Assembly: GCF_964355755.1 (NCBI RefSeq)
Contig: NC_092670.1
Coordinates: 38,303,795-38,367,794, forward strand
Source of the DNA: Antedon mediterranea
Taxonomy: Eukaryota; Echinodermata; Crinoidea; Comatulida; Antedonidae
Direction of reading: 5' to 3'
DNA: 64,000 nt
A program made the translations under genes and the position numbers. Shown here piece after piece: positions 25,601 to 39,700 of this stretch. Under the pieces are notes generated by a model that was not told the origin of the DNA, searched no databases, and saw only the letters and a program-made list of their open reading frames with translations. Every line of letters begins with the position of its first letter. Position 1 is the stretch's first letter.

Positions 25601-25867
25601 CAAAACAAGATACTAAAGGCGTACATTGTGCATGTTTCTATATGGTTTTAATAATAATATAGAACATTTATAAAGCGCATGTTTTCTTTCTCATTTTAAT
25701 TTTAGGAAGTATTATTTTGTTATATTATCAAACCAACAACATTAACAGATGAAGAATTGATGTCTCCAAAATGCATAAGCAGTTACACCATTCATGAGGT
25801 GGTTATGAAGAGAATAGTGCCCTCTAGAGAACGAACAAATCCCCAGCTGCCACCAGAAATCTCCTGA
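22641..25867 (+). CDS. TSEN2: tRNA-splicing endonuclease subunit Sen2, complete, 9 exons
   Basis: TSEN2 is the catalytic subunit that cuts the 5' splice site of intron-containing pre-tRNAs in the nuclear TSEN complex. Exons: 22641-22835, 23052-23139, 23273-23330, 23489-23804, 23970-24041, 24434-24487, 24980-25121, 25437-25588, 25706-25867, giving 412 residues (human 465). The N-terminal domain shows GFFGKGMLSRGKP. Exon 4 encodes a Ser/Asp/Glu-rich linker, which is the least conserved part. The C-terminal nuclease fold contains EYLQLSLEEAFFLSYGLGCL, YRSKGWVPKLGVKFG and LYKKGPPFYHASYSV. The catalytic triad aligns to Tyr311, His319 and Lys368, all present. The exon 2 donor is GTAGGT, chosen because it alone keeps frame with exon 3. 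A degenerate MITE-1 lies 20 bp downstream of the exon 4 donor. Confidence 0.94.
23824..23899. mobile_element. MITE-1 deletion derivative (76 bp) beside TSEN2 exon 4
   Basis: Both ends are kept but the left half of the core is deleted. It begins about 20 bp after the exon 4 donor. Confidence 0.8.
24178..24340. mobile_element. MITE-1 copy in TSEN2 intron 5
   Basis: Flanks read CTAAACTCTGTCTACAC and TAGACAGAGCTTTA, with GACATGATGATGTCATATC at the centre. Confidence 0.85.
24556..24795 (+). mobile_element. tRNA-derived SINE (Leu/Ser-like head) in TSEN2 intron 6
   Basis: The head contains AATAGCCGAGCGGTTAAGAC and GGGGTTCAAGGCTC, box A and B of a long-arm tRNA. The body has TAGGTCCACTGTACACATCT and ATGTGCACTTTAGAGAACCT. 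Body-only relatives are at 2778-2965 and 11513-11690. Confidence 0.8.
25179..25377. mobile_element. hAT-like MITE A (199 bp) in TSEN2 intron 7
   Basis: Starts CAGTGGCGTAAC and ends ATAACCACTG. It is flanked by GGTTTACG (25171-25178) and AGTTTACG (25378-25385), an 8-bp target duplication with one mismatch. Confidence 0.8.
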
Positions 25868-25899
25868 TATGAAGAATTGTAAAAATGCAATATTTATTA

Positions 25900-25905
25900 A
25901 ATAAA
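25900..25905 (+). terminator. AATAAA poly(A) signal of TSEN2
   Basis: AATAAA occurs 33 bp after the TSEN2 stop codon in an AT-rich 3' flank. It is a good candidate for the main cleavage signal, with a very short 3' UTR. Confidence 0.55.
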
Positions 25906-26299
25906 ATTAAATGCAACATTTATATAGTCGCATATGGGCTTTAATTGTAAATGTACATTTGTAGAATTGGAATTCTGCTACTGTATCTCAAGTTAAAATT
26001 GCACAATGTAGTTCCAGGAATATGAAGCAAAGATACCAATATTTGTTACATGTTGCAGAGGCCCCTCGAGACTAAGGCTGTGCCTTGTGAGGCTGTGCCT
26101 TGTGAGGAGCCTCTGAAATATTGGAAAAAAACAGTTAGGTTTCCCATTTGGTCACAGCCCTCAGAACTGTGTGTGTATGAGATATGCACTAATGACGGTG
26201 AAATGTGCATTTCTTTAGTGTATACTTATCTTCTAAAACCCCTATTCCTCTGAACTGCAAGGATTGTGATCTGTAGTGTTCTTACAAGTAAACTAAGCA

Positions 26300-26403
26300 A
26301 AAAAGGTGTCTAAATATGGTAGTGATATGACATCATCATGTCCACCATATATGGGCACATCACATTTTTTTGTCACATAAAGTTTGATAGTGTAGACAGA
26401 GTT
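26300..26403. mobile_element. MITE-1 copy, left end lost, TSEN2 3' flank
   Basis: Contains TATGGTAGTGATATGACATC and right end TGATAGTGTAGACAGAG. A second copy follows directly. Confidence 0.75.
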
Positions 26404-26409
26404 TTGGGT

Positions 26410-26545
26410 AATGGAAAACTGACAAAAAGTGTTGTGCCCAAAATATGGTAGTAATATGCTTAAATGGTAGGGCTATGATATCATGTCCATATATGGGCAC
26501 ATTTTTTTGTCACATAAAGTTTGATAGTGTGTAGACAGAGCTTTA
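26410..26545. mobile_element. MITE-1 copy adjacent to the previous one
   Basis: Same orientation as the preceding copy and separated by a few bases. The right end has a duplicated GT (AGTGTGTAGACAGAGC). Confidence 0.75.
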
Positions 26546-27739
26546 CAGTGATGGTGAACTGATACAAACACTAAAAAGAAACATACTCCGCACATAAAAT
26601 AATGAAACATGATTTAATAATCGCAATCTACTCTACATACATGGTTTCATTTTATAAGTATATTCTTAAAATTCTTATCTAAGCTTTGCAACACAAACAT
26701 TAAAATACTATGAAATTCAAGTCAATGAAATAAAGTCTATTTCTCGTTAAATTCATTAGTACAGTAGTTGATAAAAACCTAATAATAGCACTTTTGGAAA
26801 CTTTTAAAGAACGAAATGTTAATACAACGAAAGAATACTTTAAACGATATTAAAAGAAAAGATTAATTCATGGTTTAGATTTCACGGAATAAAACAGCCT
26901 CATCACATAACTGACCATGTGACAAATGACAATTTACAGTGAGAAGTGACAATGTACAGTCACTTGATCAACTCCCATTTTCGATTTTAATCAGAAACAG
27001 AAAAGAACATTGATAGAGTAAACATCTTTTACTGCAACATATTTATATATTAATTGTAATTACCAATATAAATATTTTGTCTACATTAAAAGAACTTTAA
27101 AATAAAAAATGCTTAATTATCATAAATATAATTTAATTAATTTACAAGTTATTATTTTATAAATGATTATTTCTACAATTATATATGATTGAATGTAAAT
27201 TACAGTAAATTATATGGAAGGTTATTTGCATTATCATTGCTTGGAAAATAATCTCTAAAAATCACTAATTAATAATTTTTAAAAGTCGTTGCATGATATA
27301 TTAACTACAAAACAATAACAGTTAAAATATGTATGAAAAACATAACACAAATTTGATGACAATGATCATTAAAAAATATAATTTATTAATTATAATTCAT
27401 TGTTTATGGTATAAATATGATTAATAAGGTCAATTTATTATTACTACATCAATTATTTCTATTTACATTTTTTTTTAATTTATAAGACAAGGCAATACAT
27501 TAAGGCAATAATAACATTACAATTCCATTTTCCTTTTAAAATAAAAAAAATTCTGAAAGAACATATTATATATTGTATACAATTTGAACTTTTAAGAAAT
27601 GGTTCAGGATCATCTTTTACCTCTTTTGACTGGTAAACCAGAACTATGATAGACCGTTAATGAATTTTTCCACTGTTTTTCTAACTTTTCTTTTAAAATC
27701 TTCATAAAAACTTGGTTAAATCAAACTAAAATTGCTTGT

Positions 27740-30700
27740 TCAGAATATGTCCGGTGAATCTTTATAATCCCGAGCCCAGTATTTTCCATTGAAGATCCAA
27801 TCTGGTTCCCCGGTAAGTGGATTTGTGTCTTGCTTGAACCATCGCGTATGCCATGTATCCTTAAGCTTTGTTCGTAATTTACGTGCCGCTCTCTGCTTTT
27901 CTTCAAGTCTGTGTTTTTCATCTGATGCAGAATCTGCAGAATTTGTTTGAAATTTCATTAAAAAATCGAATTTATTTCTACCCAAATTCAAAAAATTAAA
28001 GATTACATTCCGTAATGTTTTCAGTTATAAAATGACAAAATAACCAGTCAAATTCCATCAAAAACTCATTGACTGGCAGCCAATTTGACAATTTTTTACT
28101 TTAAATTAAAGTTTGTTAAGTAAATAATTTTTTTTTGGTCCCATTTTTGGTCAAAGTGAATCAATCAAACAAAATCAACATTTATTTCCAAAATGGTGGC
28201 ATCACCAAAAAAGCAAAGCTTGTGTCAGGGACGCAAAAACAAAACAATCAAAAGCAAACAAGACATATAAATAAATATTATGTGACATTAAAATGGCATA
28301 TTCAACAACAAAATTTGTAAAAATATTTTTTCAGGTGGACAATACATCTTTAACATTTACTTAGGTCACTTACCGATATCGCCATTTTCCAGATGCCTGA
28401 TGTCCGGTCTCAGTCGTCCATCTGTCGGACAAGCCGCTTTTTCTATTGCTGGCGTTAAATTGTTTAATTGTAATGCAAAGTTTGTAAAGGAATAATACTG
28501 TGGACTGTTGTCGGGTCGTTTTGTCACCCGCCACATCAATGTTGCTGAGTTAAATTCTGGCCCTTCTGGGTTGATTCCAAAATCAAGGTTATCTATGCCA
28601 CCTGGACCCTATTATTCAAATATATGCAAATAGAATGTTTATTTATATTAGCATAAATTTGTTTAATTGCATGTTCTGTGGAAAGAAATCTATCATCTAT
28701 GCCACCTGGACCCTATTATTCAAATATATGCAAATAGAACATTTATTTATTAGCATAAATTTGTTTAAATGCATGTTCTGTGGAAAGTAATCTATTATCT
28801 AACGACAAATCAAATTAAGATCGAGTGAATGTTAGAGGTAAGAACAAAATATTTACATACCCTTTCGACTGTGGGACTACCAGGGTTACTTTTGCTATGG
28901 CGTCGCTTTCCTTTCTCCTCCCGTGCCGCTTTCTTCGCTTGTTCGTAACTATCGGCATCCATACTGTAGAAGTATTCTGTCCAATTTCCAAACAAATAGC
29001 ATAATTTCTTTTTTCTAAAAAAAAATAAATAAAATACAAGAATTACCATGAAATGATGATGGTAGTGGTACATGGTTTTATGCCACTGGACTCTACCATT
29101 ATTATTAATGTGTTGAGTTACTCAATGGCAATGTTGCTTATCCAGGTAAGTTAAGCATGAAGTGGTAGATGGTTCTGATCCTGGGTTGATTCCAAAAATG
29201 TTATCTATGTCACTGGACTCTACCATTATTATTAATGTGTTGAGTTACTCAATGGCAATGTTGCTTATCCAGGTAAGTTAAGCATGAAGTGGTAGATGGT
29301 TCTGATCCTGGGTTGATTCCAAAAATGTTATCTATGTCACTCGACTCTACCATTATTATTGGTTTATTGAGTTACTCAATGGCAATGTTGTTTATCCAGG
29401 TAAGTTAGGAATGAAATATAAATAATTTCACTGAAATGAATTACAATTTAAATTTATCATACTTTTTATCTATAATGTATCCTTCCACTCTGTGAAGGTC
29501 TTTACCAAACCATCCCGCTGGCTTGAAATGTAAGAAACATCTGTCCCCTGTTTTGTGGTTGACAATTTCCATATGTCCATATTGTTCTATCCATACTTTG
29601 CCTACAATTAGGTTGTGAACAGCACTGCTAATACTGTGCCACGTATAACTCTCTCCATACCTGTAACGATTGATAGTATTTATTGTCATTTACAAGGTAA
29701 AAATGAAATTCGAATTGAACATGCGATTAAGACATATGAATACAATATATAAAGCGTCTTAACCATTCTAAAGGGAGAGCCCAGTCGGCCCGGGCCCCCT
29801 AAATTTCGCAGATTGTGATGCAAATGATAGGACATCAAGCTCAACCTTTTATTTTTAGGCCCTAGCCACAACACAAAATCTGTAAAGTGGTCTTACAAAC
29901 TTACTATTAAATACATGAATTGAAAAATTGTTGGCAACGTTTAGTTTTTTGATTTATAGTGATCAGTCTACCAGTTTGACTAAGCTTAAAGAATTAATTT
30001 AGAGGATGTTTAGGATCCTGACAATTTGAGTTTGGGGGGGGGGGGGGGGTGTTTGAAGGAAGATTTTGTGTTAATAACTTATATTGAAAATATTGTATAC
30101 CCTTTAAAAACAGATAAATGGCTGTACTAATCCTAACCTATCGCCAATAATGTTAATCATCTCCATTTATCTATTTGGCAATGAGATGGGAGATTTTCAG
30201 GTCACAAGATGGATTGCACAATGACTCTGTAACCCCCACCAAGTCATAAGACCATTGCTCTTTTAGTAATGAATATGCAAATTAGCAAGTTATTTACTTA
30301 ATCCACCAGAATATCAGTACAAACTGGTACAGCACCTCATTGGCTAATGCAATGTAATTGTGGAAATTAGAGGGTGAATTACAGTACATACCTCTGATAA
30401 TATTATCTTAATCAGACAACAGTTCAGTTTAAGCAAACAAGGAAAAGCTGATAAGATAGGTAGATCTATCATATGTAAATTTTTTGAGTAACTTAGAGAT
30501 CCTTACCCAGAAAATTAAGCAAACTTGTACAACTTGATAATAAAACTTACTTAGGTAAATCTATCGTAAGTACACCTTTTGGAGTAACTTCCAGACTCTT
30601 GCCCCAGAACTTTAGTTTTGGGTTTACTGAACCATGAAATTCAAAATTGGTCGCTGATGCGTGAAATGCACTGACTGGCGGGTGATGGCTTACTTGCTCT

Positions 30701-33700
30701 GATAACTGGCGTAAACCATATTCTTCCCTAAATGAGATAAAAAAACCGGATAAAAATAAACATTTTTACACTTACTTTAAAATAAACACAACTACATTTT
30801 TTGTTTACATTTGTAATATTAGTATATGTAGTTTTACTGTTTCTTCTTATATGTATTTTGATGTTCAATTTGTTTTTATTTTGTATAGCTGTAATTTTTA
30901 AAAGTAATTTTAACCAATTTTATACATATTTTGTAAATTGAAACCCAATTCAGCATCTTTGCTGCCTTTTTTGTTTTATGAATAAATACCAATGAATTAA
31001 TGTTCCTAAACATTCACCTAAATATTCAACAAAACCAAGAACATAATACTTAATGTTTTACCATAAAATAAGAAATTTCCATCATGCCACTAAGTGAATT
31101 TTATTTTAGTTCATCATTAACCTTATTCAAACCGAATATGATATGAATACGGTAACCTAATTGTTAGACTGATTTCTTTGTTGATCTTAAATCAACCAGA
31201 TAAAAAATGGAACACTCCCAGTACGGATGCAATCTGTGGACTTTACACAAAAGAGACAACATACCAAATAAAACAATTTACAAAGAAATTATGATTCAAA
31301 TATAATATGGTAAAACCCCTAAGAAGACACATTAGAGACCAAATAAATTTCCAAATTATACAACTATAAAGCAATGTCTACGCACTCAAACTAGTTTGTC
31401 AAAAAATGTGTGATGTGCCCAAATATTGTAGTGACATGCTTAAAGGGTCTTTCACACCTGTTCCGGTACGGTTCCGGTCCGGCGACGGCAAATCCAATCG
31501 AACGTCAATGTTTTGTTTTTACGCGGCTACGCGCATATCAATTGGTGCTTGGCCGCGTGGAGCGTTGTGAAAACAAAACATTGGCGTTCGATTTGCCGGA
31601 CCGGAACCGTGCCTGAACAGGTGTGAAAGGCCCTTAATGGTAGTGATATGACATCATCATGTCCATATGATAGTGTAGACAGAGCTTTAGGTATGTTAAA
31701 AACTTACCAAGTGAGTTCAAAGGTTTCTCCTAGTAGGGGGTTAAAGGGTTTGCTAACACGTTCAATGTTTGATGCGCCAGATGATACAATAAATGTTGCA
31801 ATATACTGAAATATAAAATTACATGGTAATGTCATTACAAACAATTATTGAAGAGAAAAAAGAAGCTTGTCCTTCAACATTGGGTTAAGGCATTCTTAAG
31901 TCTTGTCTACACGATCGAACTATATTTGACAAAACAATGTGATGTGCCCATATACAGTATGGACAGGATGATATCACTACCATATTTGGGCACATCACCA
32001 TTTTTTGTCACACACACTTTGATAGTGTAGACAGGGCTTAAGGCATTCTTTTTTTAAATAACCTGTATTGTTTAATCAAGTTTAAATTGTATAAAATTTG
32101 AATACCTTATTCTCTTGAATTAAAAAATACTTGTTTAGGAGAAGTTATTTCACAGAATTTACGATTGTTTTATATTTCTTTTTATGTATTATGTATATTT
32201 GTCTTGTAGGAGCCCTTATGAGACAGGCTTTTGCTTCTAGTGCAGGCCCCAGTTATTATTAGTGTTATAACTGAATAAATGTTTATGAATGAATGAATAA
32301 TAATTTAATTGTAACTTTTAAAATGATATTTTACAGCCAAAACACTACCTAAGCCTCTAAAATAAGATTATCAGCCTGAGTAGTAGTAGTAGTATTAGTA
32401 CAACCTAAGACTCTAAAGTTAAATTATCAGCCTGAGTAGTAGTAGTACTACCTAAGCCTCCAAATAAGAGCCTGTACAATACCTTCATTCTGTCTACAGC
32501 ATTGTCGCACTCCCCAGCTTTGTGTAATAAACCCGCATATTCAACATATTCACTAAAACGTTGTAGAAAGCTAAGGGGTTCATTGAAGACAACCGGCATT
32601 GTCATCTTAGACAGTTCTTTACCGATGCATTGCTTTAGCACTGTCCATAAACTGAACTGATCTCTCTTGATCATTGGACATGGTAAAATGGTCCTAAAAA
32701 GAAGAAAATCATCCAGATTAGGAAATAAAAGTATCTGGTAGTATTATTATATTTTAAGCTCTGTCTACACTATCCATCTAGTTTGATAGTGTAGTGTAAT
32801 ATGCTCAAATATGGTGATGATATGCCCAAACATGGTAGTGATATGACATCATCATGTGCATATGTAGGTACAATCCTAAAACATGTGCAATTTATAGTAG
32901 TTAAAATGGTCTGTGGCTCAGTACCTTTATTTTTCTGAAACTATTAGCGTTATTATCTAAACTTGTCAAAAATTGGATTTCAAAGTTTAAAACTAACAAT
33001 TCTGTCTACCTATTAAACTAGTTTCACAAAAAAGTGTGATGTGCCCAAATATGGTAGTGATATGACATCATCATGTCCATATTTATGGCCACATCACATT
33101 TTTTGCTACATAAAACTTGATAGTGTAGACAGAGCTTTAATATACAGTACTCTACCTATTTGGTTCTGTTGGTATGGTTGTAATAGTTTGATTCACATTT
33201 CTATCTTGTTGTGATTCTATCGCTTTCGTTGTTTCCGAGATTGTCAACTGGTTAAAAGTGCCAGGCATTCCTTCCATTAAGTCAGACATACTATGAAAAC
33301 TGTCCGTGTCACTAGAGCTTAGATCTGCTGCGTCGCAAAAAACATCGTCTGAACCTTCGAAGAACAATGGCGAACTTGATGAAAACCGCTTTGCGAGTTT
33401 TTCTTCAAGTGAGTGGTGTTCTTTTGCTAACACGTGCAGAGCATCCTCAAGCACGCGTGATTTCTCGGTTTCTTGTTCAAGTTGTAATTTTCGTAGCTAA
33501 AAAAATAAAAAAATATATATTGGTTTTTTGGTGTTTTCCCGAATGATCGCATAATCAAAACGGTACTGGGTATAATCAACTAACGTTCATGTTCCCAACT
33601 AATCATCTATTTATAGAAGTACTGATGAAGAAGTCAATCTGTGGCGACAATAGAATGGACCCGAGAACCGACTTTCTTCGGCTTTTAAATACAGTAATAG

Positions 33701-36700
33701 AAAGTTTTGAATAGTTTGTTAGGATACAAGACAATAGGCTATTGTTGGTTTATGTAATATACTGTAGGCTTAAAATTGACCATGATAGTAAGCAATACTT
33801 TTCATTATGTATAAAACTATATCCAAATAGTCAGTTTAAGTTAGTATTTTATTTATTTATTTCAACAATATTTTACAAGGGTGGTCCAGGGTATACCTTC
33901 CTGGTCCATCATTAGGGACCCTCACAAATATACAATATGACGGGACAAACATGCAACATTTCAATTAATTAAAATAAATGGAATTTATAAAGATAAACAA
34001 AATAAAATGAAGCACAAAATAATTTAGAATAATAAGGGAAATAAACAAACAAAAAACAACAAAACAACAAAAAAAACAAAAAGTGTTAAGAAACTTAAGC
34101 CTACTGTTTGCTATTGTGTCAAGAGCCAGTAAAATTGACCACAATACCCTTGGACTGGAAGACCAACAAATTAACTACAAAGCTAATACTGTACATGTAC
34201 CACTAATTATATATAACCTTTTGGATTCCAATGACAAAGCTGTTGTATATAATTAAAACATGGAGGGACTAATTCTTTCATAAGTAAAATATACAGATTA
34301 AATAATTATAATCCATCCTGTTGCAATGGTAATAGTAAAAGTAAAATACTTTATAATATATACAAGTTAATTTACAGAAAATGTACAAATGTTGTTATAC
34401 TTTCATTGCTTTATGAGAATATTAATAATTAATTTACAATTATAAACTAATTTAATGAGATGATTATTAAATTACTTCTTATCACAATTTAAACGACAAT
34501 TACATTCAGCATAGAAACGAAAAACAATTTGATATAATAACTGAAAAAATAAAATATATTATTGTGAAAAAAATTAAACATCGCTTCATATCAAGCTGTA
34601 GGATTAGCATTGCTTAGCTTAAAATTAGCCTCATTTGAGGCTTATGGGGTTGAGTAGAAACAATTCTGACACTAGATCAGGTTGACCCCTGACCCAGGGA
34701 GTTGTTACCCTGCCTCCTGAACAACCAAGCTACAGTACTACTCCACACTTTCCAATACACCATTAAAACAAGTACTATTGTTGTATTTTAATAAATTACC
34801 AAAGATAGACTATAGATGGATTGACATTCAAAGTCAATGTGAAATAAAGTAAATACATTGTGTAGGTAAGAAATATACACACACACTCACACCTTAAATA
34901 TTATGAACAGGTACTCTACTGTATATAATACACAAACAACCAAACCAATATGACCAAACAAACCAACTGAAGTGTAAACCGACTATGTAACATAAGGATC
35001 ACTGAAGCGGCCTATTATTCATTCATTTTTTTGAGTACGGTAAATATTGTTGATTTTTCAGAAATTTAAATATAGAATTTCATAGTGCTTGTAATACAGT
35101 AACTGTAGGCTATACAATTTTATAATAATGTCATACAGTATGCTTTAATGGTTATCTGCTTCAATTATGTACTGTACACTTTTATTATGGTCGATTTTTT
35201 GACCAATATTATGTAACAATGATATTAAATGATGATTAATGTAAGCCGGACTGCTATTGTACACCATTATTTTTTATTTTTTTTAACTGGTGGTCACGAC
35301 TTAAAGTTGTCCGCAACTTATTTTGACCTCCATCCGCACATTTTTGATGTTTTTCTTGTTTATTGTAATTTTCTTTTTGCAATTTGTAATTTTTATCTTT
35401 TATTTTAAAATGTGTGGAGAAACTAATAAAACAAACAAACAAAACAAATGGTTCAGTTAAAAGCACTCTTAAGTCTTGTCTGCACTATCAAACTTTATGT
35501 GAAAAAAATAATTTAATGTGCCTATATATGGACATCAGATGATGTCATATCACTACCATATTTGGGCTCATCACACTTTTTTTTGTCAAACTAGTTTGAT
35601 AGTGTAGACAGAGCTTAAGTCTAATGAAACACAAAAACATAATGGTTTTAAAATAACAAAGAATTCCCAATTGGAATAAATGAAATATTATGCTGATGTA
35701 CATATATTTTAAGAGTCATTATGTCATCATGAAACGGGATAATATTATGGTACGTTTCTGGCAGTATGCAAATATTGATGACTAAAATATAAGTGTATGT
35801 TGATCAGATAAGACCTTCCCTTTTTTAAAAGACTACGTTTAATTTTCATTTGAAACTTTTCACATGAAAAAATAAAATTTTTTTAAATAAATTACTGTAT
35901 AGGAACACAGAAATGACATTGTTTTTAAAAATTTTATTTTATTTCAACCACATCCAACAGCGAAAAATTTCCAATTATAGGATGCCGTAAAAATATTTAG
36001 ACATAAATATACATAAAAACACAGAAAAATACAAAAATGGCAAAATTAAATAGATTTAAGAACTTTAGATCTAAAAATTGACAAACTGTCAAAAAATATC
36101 GATAGTCTTATCTTTTATAGAAATTGAATTGTTATGATCTGGTTTTGTTCATTAGACCATAGCAATTATTTAAGCCACTACATTGAAAAACAAAAATCTA
36201 CGAACAGTGATAATAAATAAAAATGTAAAATAGAAGGAGGGGGAAACTAGTGTATTTGATTACCTTCACTTCTCATGGAAAATTAATTACTTACAATACT
36301 AATATTGCTGGTATTTGGTTATGAAAAGTAAATTCAGTTAAGTTTTACATAATATCATTAAACACAATAGGTTACCAGCATCAAATGACACAAACATCTC
36401 TATGGCAACAGCGGCGGTCATTGCTCAATCTACTAGTATTTCAATAATCAAAATGTTTAAACTAGGTTGTGAAAAGAAAAGGAAATTTTCAGGAAATCAA
36501 ATTTGTACATCATAGTTTAAAATGCCGCACCATTCAAACTTTTTTTTGTTTTTTTTTTGTTTGATACTGTACTTTATAGGGATCTCCCCTTTAGTAGTCT
36601 AGTGATTTTTTATTCAGAATTTACTGAAAACTTGCAACTTTTTCCAAGCAATACAGTAAAATCTATTAAACTAAAAAATATTTTTAAATAAATTTTTCCC

Positions 36701-39700
36701 AAAACAAGGTTTATCCTCTCAAATTTATGGGTCCATTAAAGTACTGTCTAAACTATCAAACTTTATATGACAAAAAAATGTGATGTGCTCATGGAAATGA
36801 TGATGTCATATCACTACCATATTTGGGCATATCACTACCATATATGAGCACATCACACTTTTTTTGAATGTCAAACTAGTTAAAATAGTGTACACAGAGC
36901 TTTAGGCACTAATATTGTAATGTAAATGATATACAAACAGTAAACTAATTAGTTTTATGTCCCAAAAGGCAAAGCATACCAACAAGATGGCTGATATTTG
37001 AAGCATTATTCATTGTAAATAATTTGGATTGTATGCTTATGACAAATTTGCGTTACAGTAATTTACTTTGGAGTTGCTACATTGATTTTAAATGCAATCC
37101 ATCGTACAAAGTATGTTTACAGTCTGACAAAGGTCACAAAGGTCATACCGTGTATGCATTATTGAAAACTTGACTCAACAATATGTACGTGTTGTATAAA
37201 ACATTATTACAGTTAATAAAAGAAAGAAATACTATATGAAAAGACATGAAAACAATCCCACAAAACAATTATATGTTGATGCTTATTTGTACGGTTTCTA
37301 TAGTACAGCAAAATACAATAGGGGTGTCCCCTCAATAGGGGGTTCGACTGTATAAGTTCCTATGCTACTAAATTATTGTACAATGTGTATCTTATTTATA
37401 CTAACTACAATAAATCTTTGTCTACACTATCAAACTAGTTTGACAAACAGTATGCTCAAATATGGTAGTGATATGCTTAAATATGGTGATGATATGACAT
37501 CATCATGTCCATATATGGGCACATCACATGTTCTTGTCACATAAAGTTTGATAGTGTAGACAGGGCTTAATATTTGTTATTCCTAAGCTTGCTGTACACT
37601 AAAAATAAATAATTAAAATGGCAATTTATGATATTTAAATTGATATTAAAACGCATCACAAATCGTTGAATTCAACTCATTTATTATTTATTTATTTATT
37701 TTATTTATTTATTTCATGTCAACCACATCCAACAGTGAAAAATCACAAATATCAAACATGTGGCAAAATTGAATAGATTTAAGAACTTTAGATCTAAAAA
37801 TTGACCAAAAAAACACACATCACACAAATAAAACACAAGTACTTGATTCCCACTAAGCCATTTAACCTTCATATTTAACTGTTTTTAAATGAATAAAATA
37901 TTGTCATCAACACTTTACTTTTATCAGTGGATTAGTTCAGGATGTTTTAAAAGGTTCAATTTAAACTCTTCTAATTTCTAAATTTTTCTAGGTATACAAA
38001 TAATAAAAAACAATTTCAATAAGGCTAACATAAAAAGATTATGGATTTACTATCTCAAAGACTAAACACTAGGCCACAATTTGGCCCGAAAGTAACAAAA
38101 CATGGCTTATTATCAAGGGCTACAGAACGATGTACACCTACCCGACAGATCAAGGTAGAATAATCGAAACAAATTTTTCTAGGATAAACATAATAAAAAC
38201 AATTTCACAAAGGCTGAAACAAAAATTATGGATTTACTATCTCATTCAAGAGACTGGACACTAGACCACAATTTGACCACAATTTTGCCGGAAAGTTACA
38301 ATAATCAAGGGCTACAGAACAAATTACACCTACCCGACAGATTGATGCACAGTAGAATAATCCAAATATCGAAACAGTACAGCCTAGCCAAAAGTGATAA
38401 ACTGTATCTACAGTAGTTTATTATACCGATTACAATGTGTTAATACTGGGAGTAGATTCTGCGGACTTTGACCTCTCTTCAGGCCAACTCCCATCGAAAG
38501 ATAAAAGTGTCAAGTCGTTTGCAAAATTTACTTCATTGGTATTATATGATTCAATTGATAATCATTAATAAACAATTGAACACTTTAGTACGTGATAAAA
38601 TGCAAGAAAATATATTCAGTACCGGTACTAATTTTGTAAATCTGAAAATAGTCAAATGCCATTTTCACTACTAGAGTTCTGTTCTAGTGTGCTCTCATTT
38701 GGGGGCTTCCAGGTGCTGGAGAACATCTGTGAAAATAGTCTTCAGTATCAATTATTTTTCAGTTATTTTTAGGATATTTATTTATTTTTATGTGAAGCGC
38801 ATAGAGGCTTTATGCATTAAGCACTTAAAAGTCAAAATGTATTATTGGTACTGTATTATTGGTATCTTAATATTTGAATTCGGTTATTTTTATAATATTT
38901 CATGGACCGTTTTTTGCCTAAAGCGCTTTTAAACACATTTGTATCAAGAATTAAGAACTATTACCATCATTAAAACCATTTTCCCCCCACTTTTTTAGCC
39001 TTTTAAATTTTTATTTGAGTGCACATAAATTCATCAATTATGTAACTAAATAATATTGCTATCAAGTTTTAATTGACATAATTAACGATTTATTACAAAA
39101 ATCTTTAGAAAAAGATTATGTTCAGATCCATGGAGTTATACTTTCGAATCGCAAGCAATGTCATATTATAATTAGCGTCATAACAGCAAAGTGTTCAGAT
39201 TTTCTTAACTAGTGCTTTCGTTTGAAATGAATGTGTCAACAATTTGGGCGAACATCTTGTATGCAGGAGTAAATTTGATTGGTTAGAGGACAAAATTGGT
39301 CATGCTTTCGTATTGTAAGCATCGTTCACTAATCATTGATTTTAGGACTAAACATAAATTTAATTTTCAACCAATCACTATCAAAGGTAAAGAAATTGAA
39401 ATTGTTGACCAGTACAAGTATCTAGGAATTGTTTTCAATGATAAACTGAGTTGGGGAGACCATATAGACTTCATCAGCAAAAAATTAAATCCCAGAATGT
39501 ATTGTATAAGAACTTTATATAAATTTAACTCCTGTGATTTGATGTTACTTTCGTTCTATAGATCCGTTATATGTAGTGTTTGGACATGCCTCTCCTGTTG
39601 GGCTGGTAATGTTACCGGAGGGAATAAAGGACGCCTTGAAACTTTCATCCGTCGAGCTGGTAAAATGATTGGTCTGGAACTGCCTTCCTTTACCGATGTG

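Larger units (their letters stand above)
25868..27739. other. Convergent intergenic region TSEN2 / OSBPL1A
   Basis: The two genes end tail-to-tail here. The segment holds the TSEN2 3' UTR, two adjacent MITE-1 copies (26300-26403 and 26410-26545), and about 1.2 kb of very AT-rich sequence that probably includes the OSBPL1A 3' UTR. No coding region or strong minus-strand poly(A) signal was identified. Confidence 0.5.

Noticed and set aside
30039-30055. Poly-G run as a regulatory or G-quadruplex site
   Set aside because: It is a single homopolymer run without flanking structure, so it is probably simple sequence.
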